DNA of 15,763 nt from JBOFCS01 sp051646185. Its GTDB lineage: Bacteria; Actinomycetota; Actinomycetes; Mycobacteriales; Mycobacteriaceae. Location of the stretch: contig JBOFCS010000131.1 of assembly GCA_051646185.1 (NCBI GenBank), forward strand, positions 1 through 15,763, given 5' to 3'. Below the pieces are notes generated by a model. The model was not told the origin of the DNA and ran no database searches. It worked only from the letters and a program-made list of their open reading frames with translations. How positions within the stretch are numbered: the first letter of the stretch is position 1; every line of letters begins with the position of its first letter. The position numbers and the translations under genes are program-made. Positions 1-8,847 of the stretch are shown piece by piece.

Positions 1-804
1 ATTCTCACCGGCCTGGTAGCCGTGCTAGCCATTGCACTTAGTGGATGCTCCTCAGATTCCACAACAACGACCTCTGGCGCCGCAGTTCAGAAGAACAGCA
101 GCTCTGCAACAAAAGCCACAACTACAGGTTCCCGTACCCCCCGAGCCCCAAGCACCCCTGTCCCACTGCCCGATCCAGCACAGGTGCAACGTGCCGCCAC
201 GGTGTCCTGCAACTACCCGGCCAGTAAAAACCCGGCAAAACCTGTCAATCCCCCGGTGGGAACCAGCGTGTCAGCATCCGGGTCAATTCAGACCGAACTC
301 ATAACAAACCAAGGAACCATAGGGCTGACACTCAATCAGACCTTCGCCCCTTGTGCCGTTAATAGTTTTGTCAGCCTCGGCGATCAAGGCTATTTTGATG
401 GCTCACGCTGCCATCGCCTCGTCACCGGTGGCCTCAAAATCCTGCAATGTGGTGACCCCACTGCCACCGGAACAGGTGGCCCCGGATACAGCTTTGCTGA
501 TGAATATCCCGCGGATCAGTACCCACCCGGTGATCCTGCTGCAAACAATCCCCAAATTTACCCTCGCGGTACCATTGCTATGGCTAACTCAGGACCAAAT
601 ACCAACGGCAGTCAATTCTTTCTGGTCTTTGGAGATTCCATCCTTCCCCCGAAATACACCGTATTTGGCACCATCGATGAAGCTGGCCTCACTATCCTTG
701 AACGTATCGCTGCCGGTGGACTTGTCGGATCACCGAACTCCTCCGGTGATGGAAAGCCTAAGCTGGATACCATCATAGAGTCAGTGGGTGTGCCAAAAAC
801 TTAG
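1..804 (+). CDS. Lipoprotein peptidyl-prolyl cis-trans isomerase (cyclophilin type), 5' partial
   Basis: Secreted, membrane-anchored proline isomerase that should assist folding of exported proteins. The reading frame is open to base 1, and the hydrophobic segment continues upstream of the first possible GTG (22), so the true start lies before the window. A lipobox (L-S-G-C, Cys codon at 46-48) ends the signal peptide. A Ser/Thr/Pro-rich linker follows, then a cyclophilin domain over about the last 165 residues: CHRLVTGGLKILQCGDP corresponds to the FHRV...QGGD block and keeps the catalytic Arg, and NGSQFFLVFGD is the second core motif. The Trp and His of human CypA are replaced by PPKY, which I recall as usual for actinobacterial PpiB-type proteins. 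It converges on rel with 34 bases between stops, matching the facing cyclophilin gene next to rel in mycobacteria. Family assignment is firm; the gene name (ppiA or ppiB) is not. Confidence 0.93.
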   Translation: MLTGLVAVLAIALSGCSSDSTTTTSGAAVQKNSSSATKATTTGSRTPRAPSTPVPLPDPAQVQRAATVSCNYPASKNPAKPVNPPVGTSVSASGSIQTELITNQGTIGLTLNQTFAPCAVNSFVSLGDQGYFDGSRCHRLVTGGLKILQCGDPTATGTGGPGYSFADEYPADQYPPGDPAANNPQIYPRGTIAMANSGPNTNGSQFFLVFGDSILPPKYTVFGTIDEAGLTILERIAAGGLVGSPNSSGDGKPKLDTIIESVGVPKT

Positions 805-838
805 ATTAACTCGCAGCGCATACGGCCGCCTCCGCAAG

Positions 839-3202
839 CTACGCGGCTGAAGTCAACCGGTATACATCGTACACACCCTCCACATTTCGGACCACGCTAA
901 GAACATGCCCAAGATGCTTAGGGTCACCCATCTCAAAAGTAAACTTACTGACGGCAACCCGGTCCCCTGAAGTAGTCACCGAGGCCGATAAAATATTTAC
1001 CCGCTCATCAGCCAGAGCCTTAGTGACATCCGATAACAAGCGATGACGGTCCAAAGCTTCAATCTGGATGGCAACAAGAAATACCGATGACGGTGAAGGG
1101 GCCCACTGCACCTCAATAATTCGCTCCGACTGGGTATTCAGTGAATGCGCATTCGTACAGTCGGTTCGATGCACACTAACACCACCACCGCGAGTGACAA
1201 ATCCTAAAATCTCATCACCGGGAACTGGGGTACAACATTTGGCAAGCTTAGAAAGCACTCCCGGCGCACCTGGCACCAGAACACCACAGTCGCCACTGTG
1301 GCGTTGTCGAACGGGGATAGTCGAAGGTGTGGAACGCTCCGCAAGCTCTTCCTCAGCATCATCCACCCCACCCAACTGAGCAACAAGACGCTGCACCACG
1401 TGATGCGCTGAAACATGGTGTTCCCCAACTGCTGTATACAGAGCTGACACATCCGGATAACGCAGTTCATGCGCTATCGCCGCCATAGACTCACCATTCA
1501 TTAAACGCTGCAGAGGCAACCCGCCACGTCTAACCTCTTTAACAATGGCATCCTTACCATTGTCCAACGCTTCCTCGCGTCTTTCTTTGGCAAACCATTG
1601 ACGAATTTTTGTTTTAGCTCGTGGTGAAACCACAAAAGATTGCCAGTCCCTTGAGGGGCCAGCGTTTTGCGCCTTTGAAGTGAAAACCTCGACAACTTCT
1701 CCATTGTCAAGCTTTCTCTCCAATGCAACAAGACGACCATTTACTCTCGCCCCAATGCAGCGGTGACCAACTTCGGTATGCACGGCATAAGCAAAATCGA
1801 CGGGAGTCGACCCCGTAGGCAGGTTGACAACATCACCTTTAGGGGTAAAAACAAAAATTTCCTTAACAGCTAAGTCATAGCGAAGTGATTCCAGAAACTC
1901 CCCCGGATCGGCAGCTTCTCGCTGCCAATCGAGAAGCTGCCGCATCCACGCCATATCATCGAGTTCGGCACCAGAACCACTGGTAGCCAAACCATTTTTT
2001 CCCTTAGTTTCTTTGTATCGCCAATGCGCTGCAATACCAAATTCGGCAGTACGATGCATATCGCGGGTACGAATTTGCACTTCCAGTGGCTTACCCTCAG
2101 GACCAACTACGGTGGTATGCAAAGACTGATACACACCAAATCTTGGTTGTGCAATATAGTCTTTAAACCTTCCAGCCATCGGCTGCCATAATGAATGCAC
2201 GACACCCACCGCAGCATAACAATCTCGAATTTCATCACATAAAATGCGAATACCAACTAAGTCATGGATGTCATCAAAATCTCGACCCTTGACAATCATC
2301 TTCTGGTAGATAGACCAGTAGTGCTTCGGCCTGCCTTCAACTGTCGCCGAAATACGGGAATTTGTCAGTGTAGCAATGATATCCTTACGAACCCGGGCTA
2401 AATGCGTGTCCCTAGAAGGTGCTCGATCCGCGACAAGCCGAACAATCTCATCATATTTTTTGGGATGCAGTATCGCAAAAGATAAATCTTCAAGCTCCCA
2501 CTTAACTGTTGCCATACCCAGCCTATGTGCAAGCGGGGCAATGACTTCCAAAGTTTCCCGAGCTTTTCTAGCCTGCTTTTCCGGGGGCAAAAACCGCATT
2601 GTGCGCATATTGTGCAGTCGATCAGCTACTTTAATGACCAGTACACGAGGATCTCTAGCCATCGCAATGATCATCTTACGGATGGTTTCGCCCTCAGCAG
2701 CACTGCCAAGAACTACCTTATCGAGCTTGGTTACTCCATCAACTAAGTGAGCAACCTCTTCCCCAAATTCACGTGTTAACTGCTCAAGCGAATAACCAGT
2801 ATCCTCGACGGTATCGTGTAAAAGAGCAGCAACCAAAGTGGTGGTATCCATCCCCAACTCCGCCAAAATATTTGCAACAGCCAGCGGATGAGTGATGTAT
2901 GGGTCCCCTGATTTACGAAATTGCGTTTGATGGCGCTCTTCAGCCACATCGTAAGCGCGTTGCAACAAAGCCGTGTTTGCCTTTGGATAAAGCTCACGAT
3001 GCACTGCAACGAGCGGATCGAGCACCGGACGGATAGCGGCATTACGCTGAGCAGTTATTCGCTTAGCTAATCTAGCTCGCACCCGACGCGAAGCAGAGGA
3101 AGAACCGGCGGTTGCCGGACCAACGGAACCTGAAGAAACTACTGATACAGCAGTCGCTTCTGACACCGTTTTACCGTCATTGGGCATTTTGCGATCTGTC
3201 AC
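839..3202 (-). CDS. rel: Bifunctional (p)ppGpp synthetase/hydrolase Rel
   Basis: Cytoplasmic stringent-response enzyme making (p)ppGpp from ATP and GDP/GTP and hydrolysing it again. At 787 residues it is a full-length long Rel. An N-terminal Ser/Ala-rich stretch (about 1-45) is followed by the HD hydrolase domain, with H105, H129-D130 and D193 in VADRLHNMR all present, so hydrolase activity is expected. The synthetase domain (about 290-395) contains RFKDYIAQPRFGVYQSLHTT. The TGS domain spans about 446-508, the Cys motif KCCTPVPGDEILGF lies near 655-668, and a C-terminal ACT domain covers about 705-780. Start is GTG at 3202, preceded by AAGGAGG five bases upstream; the in-frame ATG five codons later has no such spacing. 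It is the last gene of the apt-rel pair, 87 bases after apt. That gap could hold its own promoter, but I found no convincing -35/-10 pair. Confidence 0.98.
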   Translation of the reverse strand: MTDRKMPNDGKTVSEATAVSVVSSGSVGPATAGSSSASRRVRARLAKRITAQRNAAIRPVLDPLVAVHRELYPKANTALLQRAYDVAEERHQTQFRKSGDPYITHPLAVANILAELGMDTTTLVAALLHDTVEDTGYSLEQLTREFGEEVAHLVDGVTKLDKVVLGSAAEGETIRKMIIAMARDPRVLVIKVADRLHNMRTMRFLPPEKQARKARETLEVIAPLAHRLGMATVKWELEDLSFAILHPKKYDEIVRLVADRAPSRDTHLARVRKDIIATLTNSRISATVEGRPKHYWSIYQKMIVKGRDFDDIHDLVGIRILCDEIRDCYAAVGVVHSLWQPMAGRFKDYIAQPRFGVYQSLHTTVVGPEGKPLEVQIRTRDMHRTAEFGIAAHWRYKETKGKNGLATSGSGAELDDMAWMRQLLDWQREAADPGEFLESLRYDLAVKEIFVFTPKGDVVNLPTGSTPVDFAYAVHTEVGHRCIGARVNGRLVALERKLDNGEVVEVFTSKAQNAGPSRDWQSFVVSPRAKTKIRQWFAKERREEALDNGKDAIVKEVRRGGLPLQRLMNGESMAAIAHELRYPDVSALYTAVGEHHVSAHHVVQRLVAQLGGVDDAEEELAERSTPSTIPVRQRHSGDCGVLVPGAPGVLSKLAKCCTPVPGDEILGFVTRGGGVSVHRTDCTNAHSLNTQSERIIEVQWAPSPSSVFLVAIQIEALDRHRLLSDVTKALADERVNILSASVTTSGDRVAVSKFTFEMGDPKHLGHVLSVVRNVEGVYDVYRLTSAA

Positions 3203-3207
3203 ACCAA

Positions 3208-3214
3208 CCTCCTT
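3208..3214 (-). promoter_or_regulatory. Shine-Dalgarno of rel
   Basis: AAGGAGG on the minus strand, a full match to the anti-SD core, ends five bases before the GTG at 3202. It decides the start in favour of GTG over the downstream ATG. Confidence 0.85.
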
Positions 3215-3289
3215 CTAGCACCGTCAGTGTAATTATGCTGCGCCAACAGCTGCTAGCATCCACAACACCTTTAATACTGACTTTAGTCC

Positions 3290-3814
3290 TCAACTTTGAG
3301 CGAGGCTCAACACTGGAGTCGGATCGACTTTTTCTCGACCACCAAGATCAGCTAACTCCAGAACAACCGCTACCGCTACAACTTGCGCACCACACTTTTT
3401 CAATAACCCAACCGTAGCTAAAGCCGTGCCGCCAGTGGCTAGTACGTCATCAATAACTAGTACTCGCTGGTCTTTCAAATTGATACCCTCGGCTGGGATT
3501 TCTAAGGTTGATTCGCCGTATTCTAAAGCATAGCTCTGCGAATACACCGGCGGAGGAAGCTTGCCGGCTTTTCGCACCGCTAAGACTCCTGTTCCCAGCA
3601 TCACAGCAACTGCCGAACCCAGGAGAAATCCCCTAGCGTCAATTCCTGCCACAATATCAACCACCGGACTTAGCCGAGCAAGCTCATCAATAACAAGTTT
3701 TAACCCCTGCGGATCAGCAAAAACCGGAGTAAGATCGGCAAATTGCACACCCTCAGAAGGAAAATGAGGAACATGACGAGTCAGCTTAACTATGACCTCT
3801 GCTGCGGTTGTCAT
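3290..3814 (-). CDS. apt: Adenine phosphoribosyltransferase
   Basis: Salvages adenine with PRPP to give AMP in the cytoplasm. The type I PRTase signature VLVIDDVLATGGT sits near residues 118-130 and binds PRPP. Upstream are the APRT blocks VQFADLTPVFAD (about 23-34), GIDARGFLLGSAVA (about 57-70) and KLPPP (85-89). Length (174 residues) is normal for the family. Start choice: ATG at 3814 has AGGTGG eight bases upstream. An alternative GTG at 3826, directly abutting the upstream dciAE stop (TAG-GTG), would add four residues and has only a weak upstream SD. Either way translation is probably coupled to dciAE. The dciAE-apt-rel order is the one described for C. glutamicum and mirrors Rv2585c-apt-rel in M. 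tuberculosis; pairing purine nucleotide salvage with ppGpp metabolism is functionally sensible. Confidence 0.96.
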   Translation of the reverse strand: MTTAAEVIVKLTRHVPHFPSEGVQFADLTPVFADPQGLKLVIDELARLSPVVDIVAGIDARGFLLGSAVAVMLGTGVLAVRKAGKLPPPVYSQSYALEYGESTLEIPAEGINLKDQRVLVIDDVLATGGTALATVGLLKKCGAQVVAVAVVLELADLGGREKVDPTPVLSLAQS

Positions 3815-3822
3815 CTGCTTAG

Positions 3823-3828
3823 CCACCT
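3823..3828 (-). promoter_or_regulatory. Probable Shine-Dalgarno of apt
   Basis: AGGTGG overlaps the dciAE stop codon and lies eight bases before ATG 3814. It supports the ATG start, but the site also overlaps the alternative GTG at 3826, so the start is not settled. Confidence 0.5.
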
Positions 3829-5485
3829 ATGTCTGCACCCATCGATCCAGATTCCAGGTTAGCCCCACCCGGGTAGGATTTGGCACTACATTTAACAAAT
3901 CGCTAACCCACCCTGCGGTTCGTGGCTGAAAATATAGCGGGATTGTTGGTAAATCTTTCCATAAGATGCCCTCCGCTTCCTGAAGTAAACGAAGCTGGTC
4001 ATTTGGCTCGGTAAAAATTGCAAGTTCGTCAATAATCGCATCTATACGTGGGTTCGCGTACTGCCCCACATCGTTGCCATCTGAAGACCGCAAAGCTGAG
4101 CGATCCTGCGCGGCAAATGCAGCCCCACCCGGGCCTATCGAACCCGCAGTCCCTGAAAGCATTACATCAACCTGTCCATTACGTAACTGCTGGGGAGAAA
4201 AGGTTGGGGAACTGACATCCTGCACAGTTATCCCTGCCGCTTGGCAACTTTGAGCTATCGCAGCAACTTCTGCTGATCGTCGTATATCGGGTGAAGTATA
4301 GCCAATTCTGACAACAAAGGGCCCCTCAGCCGCCGACCTAGCAGCCTCAATATCCACCTGCGTATATTGATTCACCTGCAAACGAGCAACTGCCTCAGGT
4401 ATCACAGCTTGTGATGTATCCAGTCGGACATTAACCACCCCAGGAGCCGCCGCTTGCTCCGCTAATCGTTGCCTGGGCACACATAACGCAAAAGCTTTAC
4501 GCAACTTGGCATTAGAGAAAATCCCAGTATTCTGCAATACCAACTGCTCAACTGATCGAGAAATGAATGGAGTTATTTTAAGCGTAGAAAGCGCAGACCC
4601 GTCTAGCGAACCTTGCGCAATATCGGCAATCTCAATGTTATTCAGTACTTCTGGACTAACCATTCCCTTAGTCCATATAGCTATCCGCGCAATGCGGGGG
4701 GGCTCTCCCCACCATTGATCATTCTTAACTAATATCAGCCCTTCGTCGGTGGTATAAGAATCCAACTTATATGGGCCAGAGGACGGAAACACACTTAAAT
4801 CGACAGAACCAGGTACCAGGTTCCAGCCCTGGTTCCAAAACTGCGCCGCCCTATTCATCGCTTCCAGATCGTTATCACGCGCTGCTGCAATAAGATTAAA
4901 TCCGGGGATTGCCCTTAGCAAAACGTGCGAGGGCATGAGTGTTGTTGCCGAAAAAAGCGCAGCCCAATTGGTTGGCACCCGCCCTGGGAAAAAGGTGACG
5001 GTCGCACTTTTTGCTCCAGGAGCACAATCTATATCCGAGATATCCCGATAACCAGCGGTACTCGCTGCAGAAAAAGCCGGAAATCGCCCGCTACTAGCAA
5101 CCCAAGAAAGAACTATATCTTCACAAGTCACCGGAACTCCATCAGAGTACAGTGCCCGAGGAGAAATAGTAAAAATAACCTTATTTTCCTCCCCCACAAC
5201 CGACTGGGTAATGCCGAAGTCCCGATCCGCTACCGACTCACCACCTGGTCCAATAAAACTAAAACCAGTAAGTACTCGACTAAACGCTGAGACTGTGCCA
5301 GTGGCAGCACCCTCTAAAGTATTAGCGTTATATGTCAATACCGGAGCATCTAGTAAGTAATCTAGCGATGCCTTAGCCTCGCCTGTTCCGCAACTGCTTA
5401 ATGTGCCCACAAAAAATACCGTTGACAGCACTACTGCAGAAACTCGGGCAAGCAGATTCTGTCGAAACTTAGCCATTGCCAACAC
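3827..5485 (-). CDS. dciAE: Family 5 solute-binding lipoprotein DciAE (orphan peptide-type SBP)
   Basis: Predicted extracytoplasmic lipoprotein of the SBP_bac_5 (DppA/OppA) family, 552 residues from the GTG at 5485. A positively charged N-terminus and hydrophobic stretch lead to the lipobox L-S-S-C (Cys near residue 32). The mature part has family-5 features: an ISPRALYSDGVPVTCEDIV block, equivalent to the 'SDG.pvTa.D' signature, and a C-terminal region ending in a Trp/Pro-containing segment. No permease or ATPase gene is adjacent, so the partner transporter, if any, is encoded elsewhere and the ligand is unknown. The gene begins nine bases after the secF stop and runs into apt, indicating one transcript. 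An in-frame ATG at 5476 is an equally possible start; neither has a strong SD. The symbol follows the C. glutamicum gene in the same position, as I remember it. Confidence 0.9.
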   Translation of the reverse strand: MLAMAKFRQNLLARVSAVVLSTVFFVGTLSSCGTGEAKASLDYLLDAPVLTYNANTLEGAATGTVSAFSRVLTGFSFIGPGGESVADRDFGITQSVVGEENKVIFTISPRALYSDGVPVTCEDIVLSWVASSGRFPAFSAASTAGYRDISDIDCAPGAKSATVTFFPGRVPTNWAALFSATTLMPSHVLLRAIPGFNLIAAARDNDLEAMNRAAQFWNQGWNLVPGSVDLSVFPSSGPYKLDSYTTDEGLILVKNDQWWGEPPRIARIAIWTKGMVSPEVLNNIEIADIAQGSLDGSALSTLKITPFISRSVEQLVLQNTGIFSNAKLRKAFALCVPRQRLAEQAAAPGVVNVRLDTSQAVIPEAVARLQVNQYTQVDIEAARSAAEGPFVVRIGYTSPDIRRSAEVAAIAQSCQAAGITVQDVSSPTFSPQQLRNGQVDVMLSGTAGSIGPGGAAFAAQDRSALRSSDGNDVGQYANPRIDAIIDELAIFTEPNDQLRLLQEAEGILWKDLPTIPLYFQPRTAGWVSDLLNVVPNPTRVGLTWNLDRWVQT

Positions 5486-5494
5486 GAATCGTCA

Positions 5495-6646
5495 TCATTT
5501 CCGAACTGAACTCTTACCAGTAGGTTTAGATCCAGAAGCTTTTTTCGTTTCTGAAGAAAGTCCAGTAATTTTTTGGGCCTTTTCGGCGGTACCTAAATTT
5601 GCCACAGAAGCCCGTCGGTTTTGAACCTTCTTCGTATGTGCCACAACTTCTTTGGTGCGTTCTTTAAGTGTTACCAAAAGTGGGGTAGCAAAAAAGATAG
5701 AGGAGTAGGCCCCCACTACGATGCCAACAAGCTGAACTAAAGCGAGATCTTGCAAAGTCCCCACACCAAGTAGCCAAACCGCAACTACAATCAGAGCAAT
5801 TACTGGCAAAACACTAATAATTGTCGTGTTAATAGAGCGCATCAATGTCTGATTTATCGCAAGGTTTGCTTGTTCTGCATAAGTCCGCCTTGTGGTGTGC
5901 TGGAAACCCCGGGTGTTTTCCTCAACCTTGTCAAAAACAATCACTGTGTCATACAGCGAGAAACCTAAAATAGTTAGAAGGCCAATTACAGTTGCAGGCG
6001 TCACCTCAAAACCAACAATTGAATACACACCAGCAGTCACGGAAAGATCAAAACCTAACGCCGCCATAGCAGCTAGAGCCATATGTCGTTCATAACGGAC
6101 CGTGATGTAAATGCCAACTATAATAAGAAACACCACCAGTGCAATTAATGCCTTTTTAGTGATTTGCCCACCCCAGGTCTCAGAAACGGCGGAGTCGCTA
6201 ATAGCTGATGAGCTTGGTTTACCCTCCGAATCAACTGGCTGAAAACGGTCGAAGAGGGCCTGCCGAAGATCGTCGGTCTGTTTCTGATCAAGACCCTCAG
6301 AACGAATCTGCACTGTCGCCGCAGCCCCAGAACCTACCGTCACCACAGATGAAGGATCTTTCCCCAGTACATTTCGATAAACTTCTTCTACCTCAGCAGT
6401 CGTGGAATTACCAACTGGGAAGGATAATTTTGTTCCACCCTCAAAGTCAATACCAAAAGTAAAGCCACGAAACACCATACTGAAAATAGCAATCAGGACT
6501 ATCACTCCGGTCAGCGCAAAATAAAATCGGCGACGACCCACCACCTCAAAAGCCCCGGTGCCGGTATACAAGCGATTAAGTAGACTGTGTGGATTTGTCT
6601 TCACCACTTCAGAGTGTGCTTCTGGTACAGGATTCTGATTTACCAT
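5495..6646 (-). CDS. secF: Protein translocase subunit SecF
   Basis: Inner-membrane partner of SecD that uses the proton motive force to help the SecYEG/SecA machinery complete protein export. The 383-residue protein has TM1 near 41-60, followed by GIDFEGGT (65-72), the hallmark of the SecF/SecD periplasmic start. A periplasmic P1-like region comes next, then five further membrane segments from about 165 to 327, including the TM4 block LGFSLYDTVIVFD (about 227-239) and NQTLMRSINT (265-274). The last ~55 residues form a Lys/Ser-rich hydrophilic tail, presumably cytoplasmic. The start is ATG 6646, just after the secD stop at 6651, because AAGGAGG lies nine bases upstream. A longer frame from 6697 would overlap secD by 47 bases and is unlikely. 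Confidence 0.97.
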   Translation of the reverse strand: MVNQNPVPEAHSEVVKTNPHSLLNRLYTGTGAFEVVGRRRFYFALTGVIVLIAIFSMVFRGFTFGIDFEGGTKLSFPVGNSTTAEVEEVYRNVLGKDPSSVVTVGSGAAATVQIRSEGLDQKQTDDLRQALFDRFQPVDSEGKPSSSAISDSAVSETWGGQITKKALIALVVFLIIVGIYITVRYERHMALAAMAALGFDLSVTAGVYSIVGFEVTPATVIGLLTILGFSLYDTVIVFDKVEENTRGFQHTTRRTYAEQANLAINQTLMRSINTTIISVLPVIALIVVAVWLLGVGTLQDLALVQLVGIVVGAYSSIFFATPLLVTLKERTKEVVAHTKKVQNRRASVANLGTAEKAQKITGLSSETKKASGSKPTGKSSVRK

Positions 6647-6650
6647 GCTC

Positions 6651-8423
6651 TCAGGCCTCCTTCTGAGTCGCAGCAGTTGCTGCGAGCTTGCGTTCACGTG
6701 CTATTTGCTGAACAGCACCAAGGCCATTGAGCGATGGCCTACTCAAGAGATCTGATTTTGAGGCAAGAAAAACTAATGGCCAGGTGACCAGGAATACCAC
6801 CAGGACATCAAGAAGAGTGGTGAGCCCTAGAGTGAAGGCAAAACCACGAACCTGACCAACCGCAAGAGCATAAAGCACTGCTGCAGCAATAAAGCTCACT
6901 GCGTTACCAGAAAGAATAGTCTTTCTGGCTCGTGCCCAACCTCGTGGAACTGCAGAGCGGAAACTGCGACCTTCCCTCATCTCATCCTTAATTCGTTCAA
7001 AGAACACCACAAATGAATCTGCAGTCATCCCAATACCGATGATAAGACCAGCAATACCAGCCAAATCAAGAGTGAAACCGATCCACCGACCGAGAAGAAT
7101 AAGAAGCGCAAAAACCATAGCCCCCGAAGCAACCAAACTGAGCGCAGTAAGCACTCCAAGCATTCGGTAGTACATCAATGCGTACACCAACACCAGGGCC
7201 AGACCAATACCACCGGCAATTAAACCTGCCCGAAGGGAGGTTAAACCTAAAGTCGCTGAAACAGTTTCCGCTTCAGAAGCCTGAAAAGACAAGGGAAGCG
7301 AACCATATTTTAGAACATTAGCTAGATCTTTCGCCTGAGACGAAGTGAAGCTTCCACTAATCTGGGTTTTACCACCCAAAATAGCCGCGTTTACGGTGGG
7401 TGCACTGACTACCTGCGAATCCAAAGTGAACGCAGCTTGCTTGCCGATATTGGCCGCAGTGAACTTACCCCACACATCCGAACCGGTGGATTTAAACTCC
7501 AAGCTCACAATATTTTGTGCTTGCTGAGAGTCAAATCCCGAACTAGCATCAGCGATTTCCTGCCCGTCAATGATTGAAGGCTCCAAGAGATAGACAGCGG
7601 TCTTATCTGCCGAACAGGTAACCAAAGGAAGGCTGGGATCGTCATTGCCTTGGAGCGGATCAGGCTCATTACAGCGGGGGGCTAGATACTGAAGTGCTAT
7701 TTGTTGAATCTGTTGATCAGTACTCTGCCGCAATTGCTTCTGTTGATCTATTTCGGCTGCGGCATCAAGGTTTTTCTGTTCCCCCACTGGCACAGGCTCG
7801 ACAGATGCTCCAGTCGGTGAAGTCGTATCGCCGGGGACCGGGTTCGGTGTAGAGACAGTTGATGGGGCTACCTCACTAGAGGGCGTTGCGGGTACCGGAT
7901 CCTCGGCAGGAAAAGGCCGATTCTGTGGCACCGGGCTTTGTTCTACAGCGGGTTCACTAGGAACCGAGGTATTTGTAGCCGGAACTGGAGCCGGTGTTTC
8001 TGCACTCGGCGTTGCTTGGTTAGAAGGTGCTTCCGCAGCAGTAGCCGGTTGCGCGGCTACCACCGGCCTAATGTATAACTTTGCAGTCTGTCCCAGTGCT
8101 CGAGCCTGTTGCCCGTCATTGCCAGGAACAGTGATCACCAGATTCTGTCCATCAACAAGAACTTCTGAACCCGAAACACCAAGACCATTGACCCTAGTTT
8201 CAATAATTTCTTGGGCCTGTTTTAACGATGTCTGGCTCGGTGCCCCACCATCAGGCGTCCGAGCGGTCAACGTAACACGCGTTCCACCTTGAAGGTCAAT
8301 ACCTAATTTAGGTGATGCAATCTTGTCTCCAGTAAAAAAGACAAGCGCGTACAGCGCTGCCACTAAAACAGCGAAGAGCGCAAGATATCGCGCAGGACGC
8401 ACCGGTCCGTTCGAAGGTGCCAC
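6651..8423 (-). CDS. secD: Protein translocase subunit SecD
   Basis: Larger subunit of the SecDF export-assisting complex, 590 residues. TM1 (about 12-31) is followed by GIDLQGGT (41-48), the first SecD signature. The periplasmic P1 region is interrupted by a long Pro/Ala/Ser/Thr/Val-rich, low-complexity segment (about 122-215) and a Gln-rich helix (about 225-247). After it come the DSQVVSAP block (about 335-342) and five C-terminal membrane segments from about 397 to 553, with the TM4 motif GIGMTADSFVVFFERIKDE (463-481) carrying the conserved Asp. Start is GTG 8423; AAGGAG lies eleven bases upstream. It follows yajC by 91 bases and overlaps the secF translation-initiation region. Pro-rich insertions in SecD are, as I recall, also seen in mycobacteria, so this is likely a lineage trait rather than damage. 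Confidence 0.97.
   Translation of the reverse strand: MAPSNGPVRPARYLALFAVLVAALYALVFFTGDKIASPKLGIDLQGGTRVTLTARTPDGGAPSQTSLKQAQEIIETRVNGLGVSGSEVLVDGQNLVITVPGNDGQQARALGQTAKLYIRPVVAAQPATAAEAPSNQATPSAETPAPVPATNTSVPSEPAVEQSPVPQNRPFPAEDPVPATPSSEVAPSTVSTPNPVPGDTTSPTGASVEPVPVGEQKNLDAAAEIDQQKQLRQSTDQQIQQIALQYLAPRCNEPDPLQGNDDPSLPLVTCSADKTAVYLLEPSIIDGQEIADASSGFDSQQAQNIVSLEFKSTGSDVWGKFTAANIGKQAAFTLDSQVVSAPTVNAAILGGKTQISGSFTSSQAKDLANVLKYGSLPLSFQASEAETVSATLGLTSLRAGLIAGGIGLALVLVYALMYYRMLGVLTALSLVASGAMVFALLILLGRWIGFTLDLAGIAGLIIGIGMTADSFVVFFERIKDEMREGRSFRSAVPRGWARARKTILSGNAVSFIAAAVLYALAVGQVRGFAFTLGLTTLLDVLVVFLVTWPLVFLASKSDLLSRPSLNGLGAVQQIARERKLAATAATQKEA
6656..6662 (-). promoter_or_regulatory. Shine-Dalgarno of secF
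   Basis: AAGGAGG inside the 3' end of secD, nine bases before ATG 6646. It fixes the secF start and places it just after the secD stop, consistent with translational coupling. Confidence 0.85.
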
Positions 8424-8514
8424 GATCGGTCGATCTCCTTAATGTGGATTTACTCGCACAAATAGCTTTAATGTAGTGCGTATTAGCAAAAGTTAGCAGA
8501 ACATTGATGCCTGA

Positions 8515-8847
8515 TTAACTCGTGAAGGTCTTTGTACTGTCCAAATCTTCTCCGGATGCTACGGCTTCTTCTGCCTTCTGCTCCGCTGCAGCCTGATCGT
8601 CAAATCGATCACGAATTGCCAACTTAACCCAGGTAGTGACCACACCAGGGGCAATCTCGAGGTCAACTGTTTCCTCAGCAACTCCAGCGACTGTGGCATG
8701 CATACCTGAGGTGGTCTGCACCCGGTCACCAACGGCAAGGGAATCCTGCATAGCTATTGTCTCAGCCTGCATCTTTCGTTGCTTGCGCATTCCAAAGAAC
8801 ATAAAGGCAAGCATTCCGACAAGAATAAGCGGGAAAAGCAACTCCAT
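8515..8847 (-). CDS. yajC: Preprotein translocase subunit YajC
   Basis: Small single-span membrane protein associated with SecDF in the Sec holotranslocon. The 110 residues begin with one N-terminal TM helix (about 2-20) followed by a basic stop-transfer stretch RKQRK. The conserved cytoplasmic YajC fold comes next: LAVGDRVQTTSGMHATVAGV, then the VDLEIAPGVVTTW block. An acidic Glu/Ala-rich tail closes the protein. ATG 8847 is preceded by AGAGGA about eleven bases upstream. yajC is the first gene of the yajC-secD-secF-dciAE-apt-rel cluster. The 147 bases between it and ruvB are the natural place for the cluster promoter, but I could not assign a clear one. Confidence 0.95.
   Translation of the reverse strand: MELLFPLILVGMLAFMFFGMRKQRKMQAETIAMQDSLAVGDRVQTTSGMHATVAGVAEETVDLEIAPGVVTTWVKLAIRDRFDDQAAAEQKAEEAVASGEDLDSTKTFTS

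Noticed and set aside
805..850. Bidirectional terminator between the cyclophilin gene and rel
   Set aside because: A GCCGC/GCGGC pair exists but the loop is long, it overlaps the rel end and there is no T-run on either strand.
1068..1379. Plus-strand open frame antisense to rel, and similar frames across the window
   Set aside because: They lie opposite clearly conserved genes, lack recognisable domains and ribosome sites, and read as shadows of the real coding frame.
3203..3289. Dedicated rel promoter in the apt-rel gap
   Set aside because: TACACT and CATAAT are possible -10 elements on the minus strand but no -35 at suitable spacing was found.
6647..6697. Upstream extension of secF to an earlier start at 6697
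   Set aside because: It would overlap secD by 47 bases, while ATG 6646 has a perfect AAGGAGG nine bases upstream.
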